The notes beneath the pieces were generated by a model that was given only the letters and a program-made list of their open reading frames with translations, was not told the origin of the DNA and did not search any database. A program made the translations under genes and the position numbers. From positions 248,001-312,000 of the forward strand of contig WHVD01000100.1 of assembly GCA_015178975.1 (NCBI GenBank): a stretch of DNA of 64,000 nt. Reading direction: 5' to 3'. This stretch comes from Hysterangium stoloniferum. Its lineage: Eukaryota > Basidiomycota > Agaricomycetes > Hysterangiales > Hysterangiaceae. The stretch's first letter is position 1, and each line of letters starts with the position of its first letter. Of this stretch, positions 11,547 through 24,101 are shown piece by piece.

Positions 11547-14500
11547 TTGCACATCTACGGATGCGTGGGGAACTCAGAAGCCTCAAATCCTATTAAAATC
11601 AGGCTGGACGCTGGGGCCGACCTCTCCTTAATTTTGGAGGACTTCTATAAGGAACTGGAAGACCGCCCCAAGCTCAAGCAAGGACTCAAGTTGCGCCTCG
11701 TACAACTTACCGGTAATGCCAAAGTATTAGGATACATCAACGTCCCCATTTATCTTGAAGATGAGACTGGCACGCTCCTTAAATTTACCGCCGAAATGTA
11801 CGTTGTCCACGGTATGACTGTCCCGATTCTTCTTGGAGAAGACTTTCATGTGAACTACGAGATCGGGACACTGCGAGACCAACCGCTGGGCTCTAGATTG
11901 ATTTTGCCAGGGAGAGCGGGATCTATTCCAGCCAGTTCTTATAAGGAGCCGCAGCCTTTAGCCTTCTCAATTAGCAAGGTTCCCCTTGAGGAACTAGCCA
12001 ATGACTCACCTGAATTGACTTCCAAACCCGACAAAGGAGTGCGTACTGAAAGAGTCGCACGGGCCTTGCAGGATTGCACTATAGAACCGGAATCAGCTCG
12101 ATTAGTACCAATATTTGTGGGAGATCTTATTGGTGACCAATGGATAGTCGAGGGAATTGTCTTACAGAACGACGATGGGAGTATACTAGCTGCTCCCACC
12201 ACTGCCATCTCTAGGGAATGCGCCATGATACCTCTCGCTAACCCCTCTCTGACGCTAAGAATCATTAGATGAGGGGAAACCATTGGATTAATTCACAACG
12301 CGAACAAATGGGCCCAGACACCTAGATCTTCAACTGAGAAAGCATCAATGCAGTCAATGGCAACCAAGATCACCCATCTCGTCAAAAGTCTATCAAGAAT
12401 AGAAGAGGAGCGTGTCCTTAATCCTCAATCTTCCGGACTACCCCCAGAACGGGAACTCGCAGACGATTTCAACCCGGCAGGTCCTAAAACGTCGGAGGTT
12501 GCCACCACGGAAACATTTCGTGGGAAAGATCTGCATAAGCTGGTTAACTTAGGACCTGACATCCCTGCTGATGTCTCCTCCCGCTTGGAGTTGGTATTAA
12601 CCAAGAACGTCCTAGCCTTCAGAGTAGACGGGTGTTTAGGACAGGTAGATGTCAAGGTTAATGTCCCCTTGACAGAGGGCGCGCAACCTATTTCTATGTC
12701 GATGTTTACAACCTCTCCGGCTAATAGGAAGGTCATTGACGAACAAATGGACACTTGGTTCCAACAGGGGGTAATCGAACCGTCCAAGAGTCCTTGGGGG
12801 GTGCCAGCCTTTGTCATATATCGCAACGGGAAACCACGAGTAGTGATCGACTATAGAAAGTTGAACAGTCTAACAGTTCCTGACGAATTCCCACTGCCAC
12901 ACCAGTCGGAAATCATGCAAGTGCTTTCGGGCTCCAACATCTTATCTTCCTTCGATGCACTAGCCAGTTTTACCCAACTTGAAATGTTAGAGGAAGACAA
13001 GCCGAAGACTGCCTTCAGATCCCATCGAGGACTGTGGCAATTCAGGAGAATGCCCTTTGGACTTCATAATGGACCTTCTATATTCCAAAGGGTTATGCAA
13101 ACCGTACTTGCACCTTACTTATGGATATTCTGCCTGGTTTATATTGACGACATCGTGATCTTTTCTAAGACATGGGACAATCATCTAGAACATTTATATC
13201 AGGTTTTACAAGCCATAATTGCTGCGAGAATCACTCTCTCACCCAAAAAGTGCTACGTGGGGTATAATTTGATTCTACTACTAGAACATAAGGTGTCTAG
13301 ACTCGGCTTTTTGACCCATCAAGAAAAGGTCGCCGCTATATTAGAATTGGCGATGCCCTCTAAGATAGCAGATCTTCAACATTTTCTAGGAATGGTTCTG
13401 TACTTCTCCGCGTACATACCATTTTACTCCTGGACAGTCGCTCCACTTTTCAACCTCTTGAAGAAAGGAGTTCATTGGAATTGGGATTCTGAACACACCC
13501 GAGCTTTTGAGGACATCAAGGTTGCGTTGAGCTCAGCTCCAGTACTCAGACACCCCACAAGCGGTATGCCTTATCGGTTATACACAGATGCTTCGGACTT
13601 TGCGCTAGGATGTTGTCTCCAACAAATACAGAAAATGACGCTTAAAGACCTTAAGGATCCGAACATTTATGCCCAAGCACGAGCAGCCTTCGATCAATCA
13701 CGAGACGTGCCCATCTTCGTTACTCATTATAAAACCAAGGAGCCGGAATTCACCTGGACGGATTCCTGGGCCGCAGATTTTGACGACACCAGTGTCACGG
13801 TCGAACACGTTATCGCCTATTGGAGCCGTACGCTCAAGAAAGCAGAATGTAACTATTCAGCCACAGAGCGAGAAGTGTTAGCCGCTAAAGAAGGATTAGT
13901 CCATTTCCAGCCCTTTATCGAAGGTGAACATATCCTTCTGATCACTGACCATGTGGCATTACAATGGGCCAGATCTTACGAGAATACTAATCGTCGACTG
14001 GCGGCATGGGGGGCGGTATACGCTGCATACCCTGGTCTGGAAATCCTACATAGAGCAGGACGAATACATAGCAATGTTGACCCACTGTCCAGACTTCCTC
14101 GAGTACCGGACTATGCTAGCCCCACGAGAGACGACCTTTTACCAATCGTAGCGGATTCTTATAACCGGAATGACGATGAGACGTTATGGGAGAACAAACC
14201 AGCAGAAAAAGCCGTCTTTCTCACTCATCACGAGTTAGTCAAACCAGTCGGAACCATGGAAGAGGTCCCCCAAACGAAATGGGACTTGCACAATCTCCCC
14301 AGAAACGATGAAACCGATGAAGCAAATTTTACTCTCTCGAACCCACAATTGCTTATAGAGATCGACGAAAATTACACAAAGGAACTTCGCGATGGATACC
14401 AGAAGGATCCCACCTTCAGAAATCATTACGCCACCAATCCCATTTCTCCAAACATGGTAACTACTCCTTCACATTATTTCATCGGCAAGAATAAGTTACT

Positions 14501-14668
14501 GTTCTTTCCAGATTCGGACTGGAAAAGTCGAATCTGCATTCCTAGCAGCATGACAACAACCATACTCAAGGTGATACATGATAATCCTTTCGAAGGAGCT
14601 CATGCAGGTGGCCACAGGCTCTTTAATCTGATAAAAGACCGTTCCTCCTGGCCAAGGATGTTGCGACT
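11547..14668 (+). pseudogene. Protease, reverse transcriptase and RNase H of plus-strand gypsy
   Basis: Frame 11547-12272 holds the aspartyl protease (DAGADLSLI near 11606, where DTGA is usual) and ends at TGA 12270-12272, a CGA codon in the minus copy. Frame 12348-14668 carries the reverse transcriptase with an intact YIDD catalytic box at 13138-13152, then the RNase H/connection (YTDASDFALGCC near 13575) and the start of integrase zinc binding (HDNPFEGAHAGG near 14580). After about 14668 the frame runs into unrelated family X sequence. Reverse transcriptase itself is uninterrupted, so this piece could supply a probe for the family. It would not act alone. Confidence 0.88.
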
Positions 14669-14669
14669 G

Positions 14670-15667
14670 GTACAGCTTTTGAAGAGGGAGGTAAATGAGG
14701 CGTTAGAATCGGGGCTGAGGGAGTGTGTGTAGGGTGAATGATGGGAAGGGGCCTCGATGTTGGCGAAAGACGTGGGACCAGAATCATGGAAGGTTCGCAT
14801 TCCAGTGACTGTTGACTAGGGCGGTGACCCCTCCATACTCTGGATGACGGTCTCCGCGTTTGTCTTTGGTTGGGGTCGCTGGTTACGAAGCGAACTTTAG
14901 ACGGGAGAAGGAACCCTTCATGGCAATCCTCTCCCAGAGATCGGATGCTATACACACCATTCCTGTTCTCGTCTTCCTCCTCATCCTCATCCGAGGAGAA
15001 ATCAATTGGTCCCCTACGGTATTCCTTTTCTCGCTGGGGCAACATTTGACCGTCCCCTCGGGTAAGAACTATTCATTGCAACTTAATGCGTCGAAGTAGT
15101 TCCCAGTCATAAAAGATGGTACCCTCCTTCTCCTTCCAGCTCTTGGTTCCCATCGTGTCCCACCCTCACTATCATCGGTCTCCGCGAAGTCAGCCCATTT
15201 CTCTCCCGGGGGGGGGGAAGGATCGGCGTGGAAGCTCTGTTTCCGAATTGCACTCTGTACTCATGCCGCTGCTGCTTGGAGGGGACTCCTTCTCTTGCTC
15301 CCCTCGCCTCCTGTTGACTTCTATACTCAGCACGCCTTTCTCTTTTGCGGGTGAGCCTCCTTGCATTGTGTTCTTCCATAAACATTTCCTGCTTCCGCAT
15401 GATAGCAGCGACTTCCTCAGATGATGGTCTGACGGAGGGCCCTAACGGCTTGCTCCAATCTGTACCGGTATTTCCCCCCGGCTCATCACCAAAGGAGAAA
15501 GTCGACAGGGGGGTTGATTCTTGGGTACCCCGATTGCTCTCGACATTATCTGTACGAGGCATGCGGGTGATGAATCCCCCGCTGGTCGTGGATGTACTGG
15601 CTGTCGGGGCTCGCGGGACTTTTTTGAACTTAGGGAGGACTTGCTTGTTTTGTTGGAAAGGGAGCAT
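14670..15667 (-). pseudogene. Family X gene, copy 2
   Basis: This minus-strand copy shares, in the same order, the motifs of the gene at 3486: a basic helix with RKRERRAEYR, then VPSKQ, a polyproline/poly-G run at about 15209, GEKWADFAETD, FYDW, GPIDFSS with an acidic DEDEEEDE stretch, and CHEGFLLP. An open frame starts at ATG 15667 and runs 186 codons; a second covers 15045-14623. As in copy 1 the conserved blocks lie in different frames, so either both copies are decayed or introns or frameshifting are involved. It ends abruptly at 14670 where the plus gypsy copy is truncated. Function unknown. Confidence 0.5.
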
Positions 15668-16026
15668 TATAGCACGATAAAGTGGTGAAGTTGAAGATAG
15701 AGGGAAGGGCTGTAGATAGGTGAAGGACGTGGTGTGAAAGATAAAGAAAATTTATGCGAATTTACGTGTGCTTTTTTTTATATATATTGAATTGAAACTC
15801 CGCTTGGTTGGTCATTAAATAAAATTCATTAATTGTGGCTGGGTTTTGGGGAAATGTGTCCGCCACCAATTAGTGGTTGTCCCAATCGACCGGAGGGATA
15901 GAAAAATGAAAGAGAATAAAAGCCAATGAGATGGCTCACTGAATAACTGAGATATTTCTGAAAGGAAGTTACAAAAGAGATGGAATAAATGATAGAATAG
16001 ATGATTCCTTGAGTGCATATATCCCG
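15668..16026 (-). promoter_or_regulatory. Spacer upstream of family X copy 2, promoter-like
   Basis: On the minus strand it holds a TATA-like run (ATATATATAAAAAAAA, about 15771-15786), then a pyrimidine-rich stretch, then the ATG at 15667. That layout resembles a fungal promoter. It also follows the stop of the gypsy chromodomain, so part may be the 3' untranslated region of the minus element. No LTR or polypurine tract is recognisable. Confidence 0.35.
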
Positions 16027-17550
16027 TTAAATGTTGAACAGCACCTTGTACGCCCTCAGAAGTGCTGGAGCATTTCTGAGGTCAGTGCTGCTTAACCACA
16101 AATCCTCTTCGGGTCCATAACCTTTCCAGCGCACCCTAGATAGCAGACGATTTCGCTGTTTCCTATGTCCAACAATAGCTTCGACTTCATATTCTTCATG
16201 ATCTGATTTCACCTCTCTTAGGTTCTCAAGTTGGGGTCTTGGACCTAGCTTGGGAGGAGAGGGTTGATATTTCCGCAGATGATCCCGATTAATGACTGGA
16301 TGCATCAGATACTCCAGGGGGATCTTAAGCCTAAATACTTGAGAGTTCAATTTCTCAAGGACCTCGAATGGTCCAATCCGTCTTTGTATTAGTTTCTTCC
16401 CCGTTCCCTTGACTTCCACCAGTTCGAGGGAGTGGGGGTTCACCAATACAAAGTCTCCCTCAGAGATATCTTCTACAGGTCTTTGCTTCTTGTTATATGC
16501 TCGTGCTTCAATCTCTTGGGCTTGAGCGATTGAATCCCGCACCATCTGCCGATGATTTTCTAGCTCGAGGATCCATTGGTCGGCCATAGGGCTGTCAGAT
16601 AGTTCTCTAGGAACTAGGGGTTCATCACCTCCTAGAACTCGAGACATTCCTCTTGGAAGGTATCCCATTAATAAGAAGGCCGGGGCGTAGTTTGTGGAAC
16701 TGTGAACAGTCGAGTTGTATGCGTGAACAACTACCTCAATGCACTGGGACCAGCTTTCCTTAGCAGAAGCACAATAGGCTCGAAGCATCTGTTCTATGGT
16801 CGCATTCATATTCTCTGTTTGCCCATCCGTTTGAGGATGATGAGCCGAAGATACCGCAAGGGTGGTACCATAGATCTTACAGACTTCCCGCCAAAACCTG
16901 CAGGTCCATCTCTTATCCCGGTCACAGATTATTTGAGAGGGCAGTCCGAAGGGGCTTGCCACCTGTTTGACAAATATTCATGCGAATCCTTCAGCCGTAA
17001 GGTTAGAAAAGGTAGGTATTGTAATATCGTAACGTGTCAATTTATCAACGGCGACGAAGACTGCGGAATACGAATCCTTTCCTGAGTTGGGTAGTCCAGT
17101 GATTAAGTCCATAGAAACTACCTCGAATGGCCTAAAAGGTACGTCAGCTGGTCTGAGGGCTCCTTGACGAGCGGTGCAATCGACTTTGGTTTTTTGGCAG
17201 ATGTCGCATGTACGCAGGTACGACACGCAATCTTGTAGCATTCTTGGCCAAAAGAACCGGTCTTTCATCAGGTTGAACAACCGCTGGCCTCCGGCGTGTG
17301 CTCCCTCAAAAGGGTTATCATGTCCCAACCTTAAAATCGAGTTAAGCATGGTTCTGGGTACACAGACTCGACTTTTCCAGTCTGAGTCGCGAAAGTACAG
17401 GAGTCGGTTTGCTCCCACGAAGTAGTGAGAAGGAGTAACAACCGCATTGGGTGAAGGGGTATCTAGAGCATAGAGATTCCTGAAAACGGGGTCTTTTGAA
17501 TAACCCTCTAGAAATTTCTTTATATATCCCTCCTCGATGCTGATTAGTAG
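16027..17550 (-). pseudogene. Integrase with chromodomain (minus gypsy)
   Basis: From the stop at 17551 the frame continues through the integrase zinc-binding motif (HDNPFEGAHAGG ... CDICQKTK), the catalytic core (MDLITGLP, CDRDKRWTCRFW, TDGQTE) and a C-terminal chromodomain (VRWKGYGPEEDLW). An in-frame TGA at about 16975 splits the core. Integrase joins the DNA copy to the host chromosome. Chromodomains of chromoviruses bind modified histones and bias insertion to heterochromatin. The chromodomain is intact to its end at 16027. Confidence 0.88.
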
Positions 17551-20159
17551 CTAAGGATGATGCAATGCGAAGTCAGACTCGTCTTCCTGGTCGTTCCTTA
17601 TTGCATTATGAGAATCCCATTCTGACTGTCGGACCTTTTGAGTTACTCCGAAAGGTTCCATAGAATTGAGTATGGTAGAGAAGACCGCCTTCTTAGCGGG
17701 TTCGTCCTTCCATAGTTTTTCCTCAGTACTCTTGTCCAGAGAGGTCGAGGTGATAGCCTGCAAGTCATCTCTAATAGGGCTCACGAAGGCTGGTACCCGA
17801 GGGAGTCTGGACAGTGGGTCCACGTTGCTGTGAACTCTGCCTGCTCGATGCAAAATCTCGAAACCTGTAAATGCAGCGTATATCGCCCCCCATGCAGCTA
17901 GTCGACGATTAGTGTTCTCGTAAGATCTAGCCCATTGCAGAGCTGCATGGTCCGTAATGAGCAGAACATGTTCACCTTCAATGAAAGGTTGAAAGTGGAC
18001 TAGTCCCTCCTTTGCTGCTAACGCTTCCCGTTCAGTAGCAGAATAGTTACGCTCAGCACTATTCAGTGTGCGACTCCAATATGCAATGACTCGTTCAACA
18101 GTAACTTCGGTCGCCTCAAAAGTGGGTCCCCACGAATCCGACCACTCAATCTCGGGCTGTTTGGTTTTGTACCGATGAACAAAGGATGGCACATCCTGCG
18201 CACGGTCAAAAGCCAACTTGGCTTGGGCATAGATTTTAGTGTCCACTAAGTCTCCTAAAGCCATCTTCTGGACTTGTTGGAGACAACAACCCAAGGCAAA
18301 ATCCGAAGCGTCCGTATACAATCGGTAGGGCATCCCACTAACTGGATGTCCCAGCATTGGAGCTGATCCTAATGCGGTTTTAACATCCTCATAAGCTCGG
18401 ACATGTTCAGCAGTCCACGTCCAGGGTGTTCCCTTTTTTAGGAGTGAGAATAAAGGGGACACCATCCATGAATAGAATGGTATATATGCTGAAAAGTAAA
18501 GGACCATTCCAAGGAACCGTTGTAGGTCAGAAACCTTAGTGGGTGGGGCCAGTTCCAATATAGCGTGAACTTTTTCTTGGTGGGTTGAAAAACCCAACCT
18601 GGATACTTTATGACCCAATAACAATATTGAATTATATCCGATAAAACATTTCTTGGGAGAGAGAGTGATACCGGCCGAAGCGATAGCACCAAGCACCTGA
18701 TTCAGGTGAAGCAAATGATCATCCCAGTTCTTAGAGAATATGACTATGTCATTGATGTAGACTAAACAAAAAATCCACAAGTAGGGTGCTAAAACTGTTT
18801 GCATGACGCGCTGAAATGTGGAGGGGCCGTTTCTGAGCCCGAACGGCATCCTTTTAAATTGCCACAGCCCTCTATGAGATCTAAAGGCTGTTTTGGGCTT
18901 ATCGTCCTCCAACATTTCTAATTGAGTAAACCCAGCTAGCGCGTCGAAAGAAGAAAGAACATTTGATCCCAACAGCACCTGCATGATCTCTGATTGACGT
19001 GGTAAAGGGAATTCATCTGGAACAGTGAGATGATTAAGTTTCCGATAGTCGATGACCACCCGCGGTTTACCATTGCGATATACTACAAAGGCTGGCGCTC
19101 CCCAGGGGCTTTTAGATGGCTCAATGACACCCTGTTCGAACCAGGTATCCATTTGCTCGTCTATAACTCTCCTATTGGCAGGGGACGAAGGGAACATAGG
19201 CATGGATATGGGCTGGGCCCCCTCTTTCAAGGGGACAGGGACTCTACATTCCACTTGCCCTAACCGTCCATCGACTCCGAAAGCCTTAATGTTCTCAGTC
19301 AAAACTGATCTGAGACATGGCAGGACCTCCGTTGGTATATCCGGTCCCAAATTGACTAACTTGTGAAGATCCTCTGAGGCAAATTTCTCATTATCAGCCA
19401 CTGCAGCCGTCTTAGGACCAGGTGGTTCAAAATCGTCTGCAATCTCTGGTTCAACAGGTGGCTTAGGCCTCTCTGAGGTGACTTGACGGTCCTCCTCAAG
19501 TTGAGAGAGACTTTCGATAAGGTGTGCGATCTTGGTCGCGCCTGCTACCATTAAACCTTTCTCCTTGAGTGACCTGGGCTTGTGAGCCCAACGAGCGGGG
19601 TCATGAATTATCCCTATTGTCTCCCCTCGTCGGATAGTCTTAGGGGTTAACAATGGATTGGCTAAAGGTACTGCCGCACTATTCCTTGAAATTGCCGTGA
19701 TTGGTGTGGCTAATATTGAACTGTCCTCGTTTTGCAATACAATTCCTTCAACAATCCATTCATCGCCCTCTAGATCTTCAACAAAAATAGGCACTAGTCT
19801 GGCTGACTCTGGATCGATAGTGCAATCCTCCAAGGCTCGCACGACTCTTTCAGTATGCACACCTTTATCGGGGAGAGAGGTGAGTTTGGATTGCTCCTTC
19901 TCATGCTTCCCGAAAGGGGCCTTATTGACGGTGAAAGTCAAAGGTTGAGATTCCTTAGAAGAACTGGCTGGAATAAAACCCTGTCGTCCTGGGAGAATAA
20001 GTCTAGATCCCAACGGCTGATCTCTTAGAGTACCGATTTCGTAATTAATATGGAAATCCTCTCCTAAAATAATTGGCACCGTCATTCCTCTAATGACATA
20101 AGTTTCCGCTGTGAACCTCAGTAACGTTCCACTGTCGTCCTCCAGGTAAATAGGAATAT
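17551..20159 (-). pseudogene. Protease end, reverse transcriptase and RNase H (minus gypsy)
   Basis: Continuous frame from the protease remainder (after the LTR insertion) through reverse transcriptase and RNase H (YTDASDFALGCC near 18310). The catalytic box reads YIND (near 18750) where the plus copy has YIDD, a single G-to-A change that should inactivate polymerisation. It ends at a TAG at 17551-17553 where the plus copy has a glutamine codon. The first residues of the open frame come from the inserted LTR. Confidence 0.88.
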
Positions 20160-20802
20160 TGTGAAGAGTGGTGGATTCTGACCGCTCAATATACGAAGAA
20201 TAGTGTTTATTCAACTACTATTAGAGAGTATTGACCGTCAGTACAATACTATAGATTACTAGACTGTTAGTACTAGTATAAGAACGCACTGCACGCCTCA
20301 AGAGCAACTGTATAGTTGCTCGTGACGGCTTAAACAGTAAGATAATGAGTTGACCTTTTACGGTACAACTAGTAGCTAGAAATAAGTAAGATACTCAGCT
20401 AAAGACTGAGTATCTAGGATAGAGTAATAGTAGCGCGAGTCGACTACAGTGTCGACGAGCGCAAAGTCTTGAAAGCGGAACTCAACCTTAGCGGTTCAAG
20501 TCCAAAAGGCTATTAGTAGACTAGAGAATGCTACCCTTATGGTAGCTGAGATACTACCCTTGACACCTCTCGCTATTCGACGTCTGAGTCGTTACGAGGT
20601 GGTGTCTGCTGGGTAAAAGTTGTCTGAGTTCTAATTGGTGCTGAGTGCACCCACAAGTATACACAATGCTTCGAACTAATGAAATATGCAATATTCGAAG
20701 AATATGAAAGATAGTAAAATATGAATAGAATATGTAAAATATAAATGAAATAAAAGGAGTGTTTTACCACAATGAAACTGTGGTAAAAGCATACTCCTCA
20801 CA
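20160..20802 (-). mobile_element. Solo LTR, C/B hybrid, inside protease gene
   Basis: A 643-bp element, TGTGAAGAGTGG...ATACTCCTCACA, with target duplication AATAT at 20155-20159 and 20803-20807. The empty site is preserved at about 250-262. Its left three quarters match subfamily C, including a mutated version of the 26-bp palindrome at about 20297-20322. Its right end matches subfamily B, with the TTTTACCACA stem. This is a recombinant LTR. Confidence 0.9.
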
Positions 20803-20807
20803 AATAT

Positions 20808-23800
20808 TAACATATCTGATAACTTTAGCGTTACCCGTGAGCTGGATTAGACACAACTTGAGTCCTTGTTTCAACTTATATATGCCCTGCAGCTCCTTGT
20901 AGAATTCCTCTGGTATAAGGGAAAGATCTGCTCCCGTGTCCATTCGAATTTTAACGTGTTCGGGTGAATCGGGAGTTCCTACATGACCGAAAACATGGAG
21001 CGTGGCAACTCCTATGCTAGAGTAACCACTGGGAGGATCCCGTTTTCGATAAAGGATCGTAGTATCCTCCTTCATCAGACGACTGGGACGAGGGTATTGG
21101 ATTCGAGGCCTCTTACTTTCCTTGCGCAGGGACAAGCTTACATTCCTGCGCTCACTTCGGCAAGGAACATGCTTCGAAGGGGAACCCAATACTGGATCAT
21201 TGTCACTGTCCTCTGAATCCAAGTTCTCGTACGGTAGTAAATCGGGGGGGTTCCTGGGATCAAACGGGAAAGTGTCAACATCAGCTCCAGGCGAACAGAG
21301 CGAATTCGAACTGATTTGTTCGTGAGAATCTCCAGTCTGACAGTAGTTCTTGGTCAGGCCTTCAAGGTCCTGCCGATGAGCACTCAGCCGGTCTCCCTTT
21401 TCAAAGAAATCTGCGGCGAGTATGGATACATAAACTTCAGATGGAAGAGCTTCACCAGTCGTTTGATTTTCCTCCCTTACTAATTTGTCTCCAACTTGGG
21501 GCGCATAAATGGAAACAAAAGTCAATTCGTCATCAGAGCTATTTACTTGTCCTTGTATAGATAGTCCATGAACCGCTTCATATAACCTTTGCTCCTCAGC
21601 TTCCTCCGACATATCCTGTGCGGAGCATTTGTTGATAGAGACATAATGAGACATTTTGCCAGCTTGAGGGCAGTCTATCTTAAAATGCTCCGGACTTCTG
21701 CATATCCACCATTCCTTGGTGGGTTTGACCGCGCTCTTCTTGTTACTCCTCTCGAAGAACATTTTTCCGTGACGCTTTCTCTGCGTTGGATTAGCGATGT
21801 CAGGGATGGTCCTTCTCATCGAGCCTCTCTCGTTAGTCTCACTAACGAGAACCTGGTTAGGTGAAGGGAAGTCATCGATGACTCTAAAATCCACTTCCTG
21901 ACCCTCTGCTAACATTACGTGCGGTTTCTGGAACCTGTAACGTTCCCGGTGTGTTTGGACCCAAGCGTTAATCAGAGCTTCTTGCAGGTTATTAGCATAA
22001 GTCTGCAAGCTCATGATATCATCGATGGGTTGTCCTTGAAGAAGGTAGAGCCATTCCGTAGGCAGCATGAGAAAGTGTCTGCGTGTCTCATCTCCTCTGT
22101 CCTGGTGGAACCCGTACAGAAAATGATAGAGTTTAACTCTCCATTGGATGTAGTGGATGGGTGTCTCGCGATCGTGACCAACTTGTCGAAATTTCATGGC
22201 TTCCCATTCTAAGGCCAAGGATTCACGCCAGCGAGTTCCAAGCAATCCTTCCACAATGCCCCAGAGAAATGACCTGTGAGATTGACTGAATTCAGTACGA
22301 TGCTCACGGTCTAGGGTGCTCCACCAGACCTTAGCATTTCCCATAAGTCGTCTTGGCAGAGCGAGTCCTAACATCACACTCAAAGAGTCTGATATCTCCA
22401 CAAGACTCATGATGTCCATGATATAGTCCAAGGCCTTGGATTGGGCTCCATCATATTCGGGGAGGTCAGACCATTTGATCTTGAGGTCACTGGTGTTAAG
22501 AGTGATCTTCTTGTCATTAGGTAAGTCGTCAATAAGCGCACTGGCTTGAGACCGCATCGGAGTTCGAAAAGGGGTGTTAGGCACTCTATTGTGGCGCTCC
22601 CCACGTCCCGAGTTCCCTCCTCGGTCTGAAGTGCTCGAACTCCCGGATGAATCACTAGGGGGTCCTCCTGATGGCAAGAAGGGATTCGAAGTGATCAGCA
22701 GAGAATGGCGGGGACCGTCTGGATTCAGCGATCCTCGACCAGCGACTGGGCCAGCTATACCCTCAGTGAACGCTGTAGAGAAGGACGGTCGACCCTTGCT
22801 GGCGACTGATCGATTTCTGACAGTGGTCACCTCGTTCCCGACATTAGGGCTGTTGGAAACTCCCTCAAACGCGACGCGAGAGCGAGGATCTCCCTGCAAA
22901 GGTGTGGGACCAGATTCCATCACGATTTGTCTCTCCATCTCCATCATGTTCAGGAGTCGACGCGGCTGAGGTTGATGAAAGGGAGCACAGACCTCAATCC
23001 TCTTTTCTTGAAGGCATTCTATCACCTGCGTCCTCAAGTCCAGCGGAAAGTCCTCCATTATCACAGGACGGTTGAGAGAAGATAGGAAACGAGTATCTGG
23101 AGACCCATTTAGGTTGCGAACAAACGAATCAGTCATGGAGATAGGCGAATCGGGGACCTGAATCGAGTCGTTATAGGGGAGGAGTACCTCTAAAACCATC
23201 TTATCAAGTCTTCCTTGATTTCGTCTCAGCCGACCCCTTAGAGTGAAGTATGCAAACGGCAGATTTGGCGTGACTCCATTGAGAGACTCCTCCAACATGC
23301 AGATGTACATGTACTGGTAGTCGACCTTAGGCATGACATGATCTCCGCCGAGCAGGACGTGCAGGATCTGCAACGCATCATCATGCATACGAAGTGCCTC
23401 AAGGAAGAGAGAAAACACCTCCTGCTTGAGAATTCTTCTTCCTCCTTCCGTAGCGGTAGTCACCTCATTCGACCATTCGGGAATCGATCGGGTCAAGTCC
23501 TCGAGGTTCCCTGGTCGTGTGAATAAGTCTCGCGCCAATAAGATCGCTTGGTAACGACCCAACCAAACTGCTACAGTCACTGGTAAAATGGGATAATCCG
23601 TATTGTACTCCTCTACAAAGGGGGTAACCAGATCCTCGGAGATTTGATCGGTGTAGTACATATCCCATTGTACATCGATGGGCTGAGCATAAATCATATG
23701 AACTCCGAGGAACTGCTTGAGGATAACCTGTCTCGGCGGGAACCTGAGAACAGGCGAGGGTGCTCGACCAGTCTCAATGTTGGCTCCAGGGGCGTTCGAC

Positions 23801-24024
23801 TGCCCGAGTGACGAGCGTTCTTCAGGTGGGTTGGGTGGAATGTTCGTTGACGAATCCGCTACTACTCCAGAAGGATCCTCCAGAGGAGTTGATCCTTGGA
23901 GAGTCGACGAAGACTTCCTCAAAGTGACATTACGGGATGGTTCCAAATTAGCGGGTTTTTGACGAGGCATGGAGCTACTCGGAGCTGATGAAGACCTAGG
24001 TGTTTGGTTCTTGCCCGTAGTCAT
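20808..24024 (-). pseudogene. gag and protease start (minus gypsy)
   Basis: Open from ATG 24024 through the whole of gag into the protease (DTGADLSLI, near 20935), with no stop before the LTR insertion at 20802. The capsid-like segment lies near 22.0-22.55 kb. The zinc knuckle near 21.70 kb reads WWICRSPEHFKIDC, so its first cysteine is replaced by tryptophan (the plus copy has CWIC). Gag packages the element RNA into intracellular particles and protease cuts the polyprotein. This is the best preserved gag in the window. Confidence 0.88.
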
Positions 24025-24084
24025 TCACGTGTTCGAGTTTTAGTAGTCCAATAATAAGATCTTTCTTCATAGGAAAAGAACGGT

Positions 24085-24100
24085 CCGGCCTGGATCACCA
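24085..24100 (-). other. Primer binding site (minus gypsy)
   Basis: On the minus strand TGGTGATCCAGGC-type sequence starts one base after the LTR end (24102). It matches the plus-strand element's site except for small changes. Confidence 0.7.
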
Positions 24101-24101
24101 C

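Larger units (their letters stand above)
6659..14668 (+). mobile_element. Degenerate Ty3/gypsy chromovirus copy, 3' truncated
   Basis: The element has a 5' LTR (6659-7288), a primer binding site, gag, protease, reverse transcriptase and RNase H, in standard Ty3/gypsy order. It stops inside the zinc-binding region that opens integrase (after the WPRML motif, about 14668). Integrase core, chromodomain and 3' LTR are absent. Two solo LTRs (8477-8941, 10264-10891) sit inside gag. Several stops and at least one frameshift break the reading frame. The left flank of the LTR is CTCGG; no matching copy exists at the right end, as expected for a truncated insertion. It inserted into family X copy 1. 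Confidence 0.9.

Noticed and set aside
20764-24024. A 1086-aa protein ending in ...FTTVSLW
   Set aside because: The last codons are LTR read-through at the insertion; the true frame continues into protease and reverse transcriptase.
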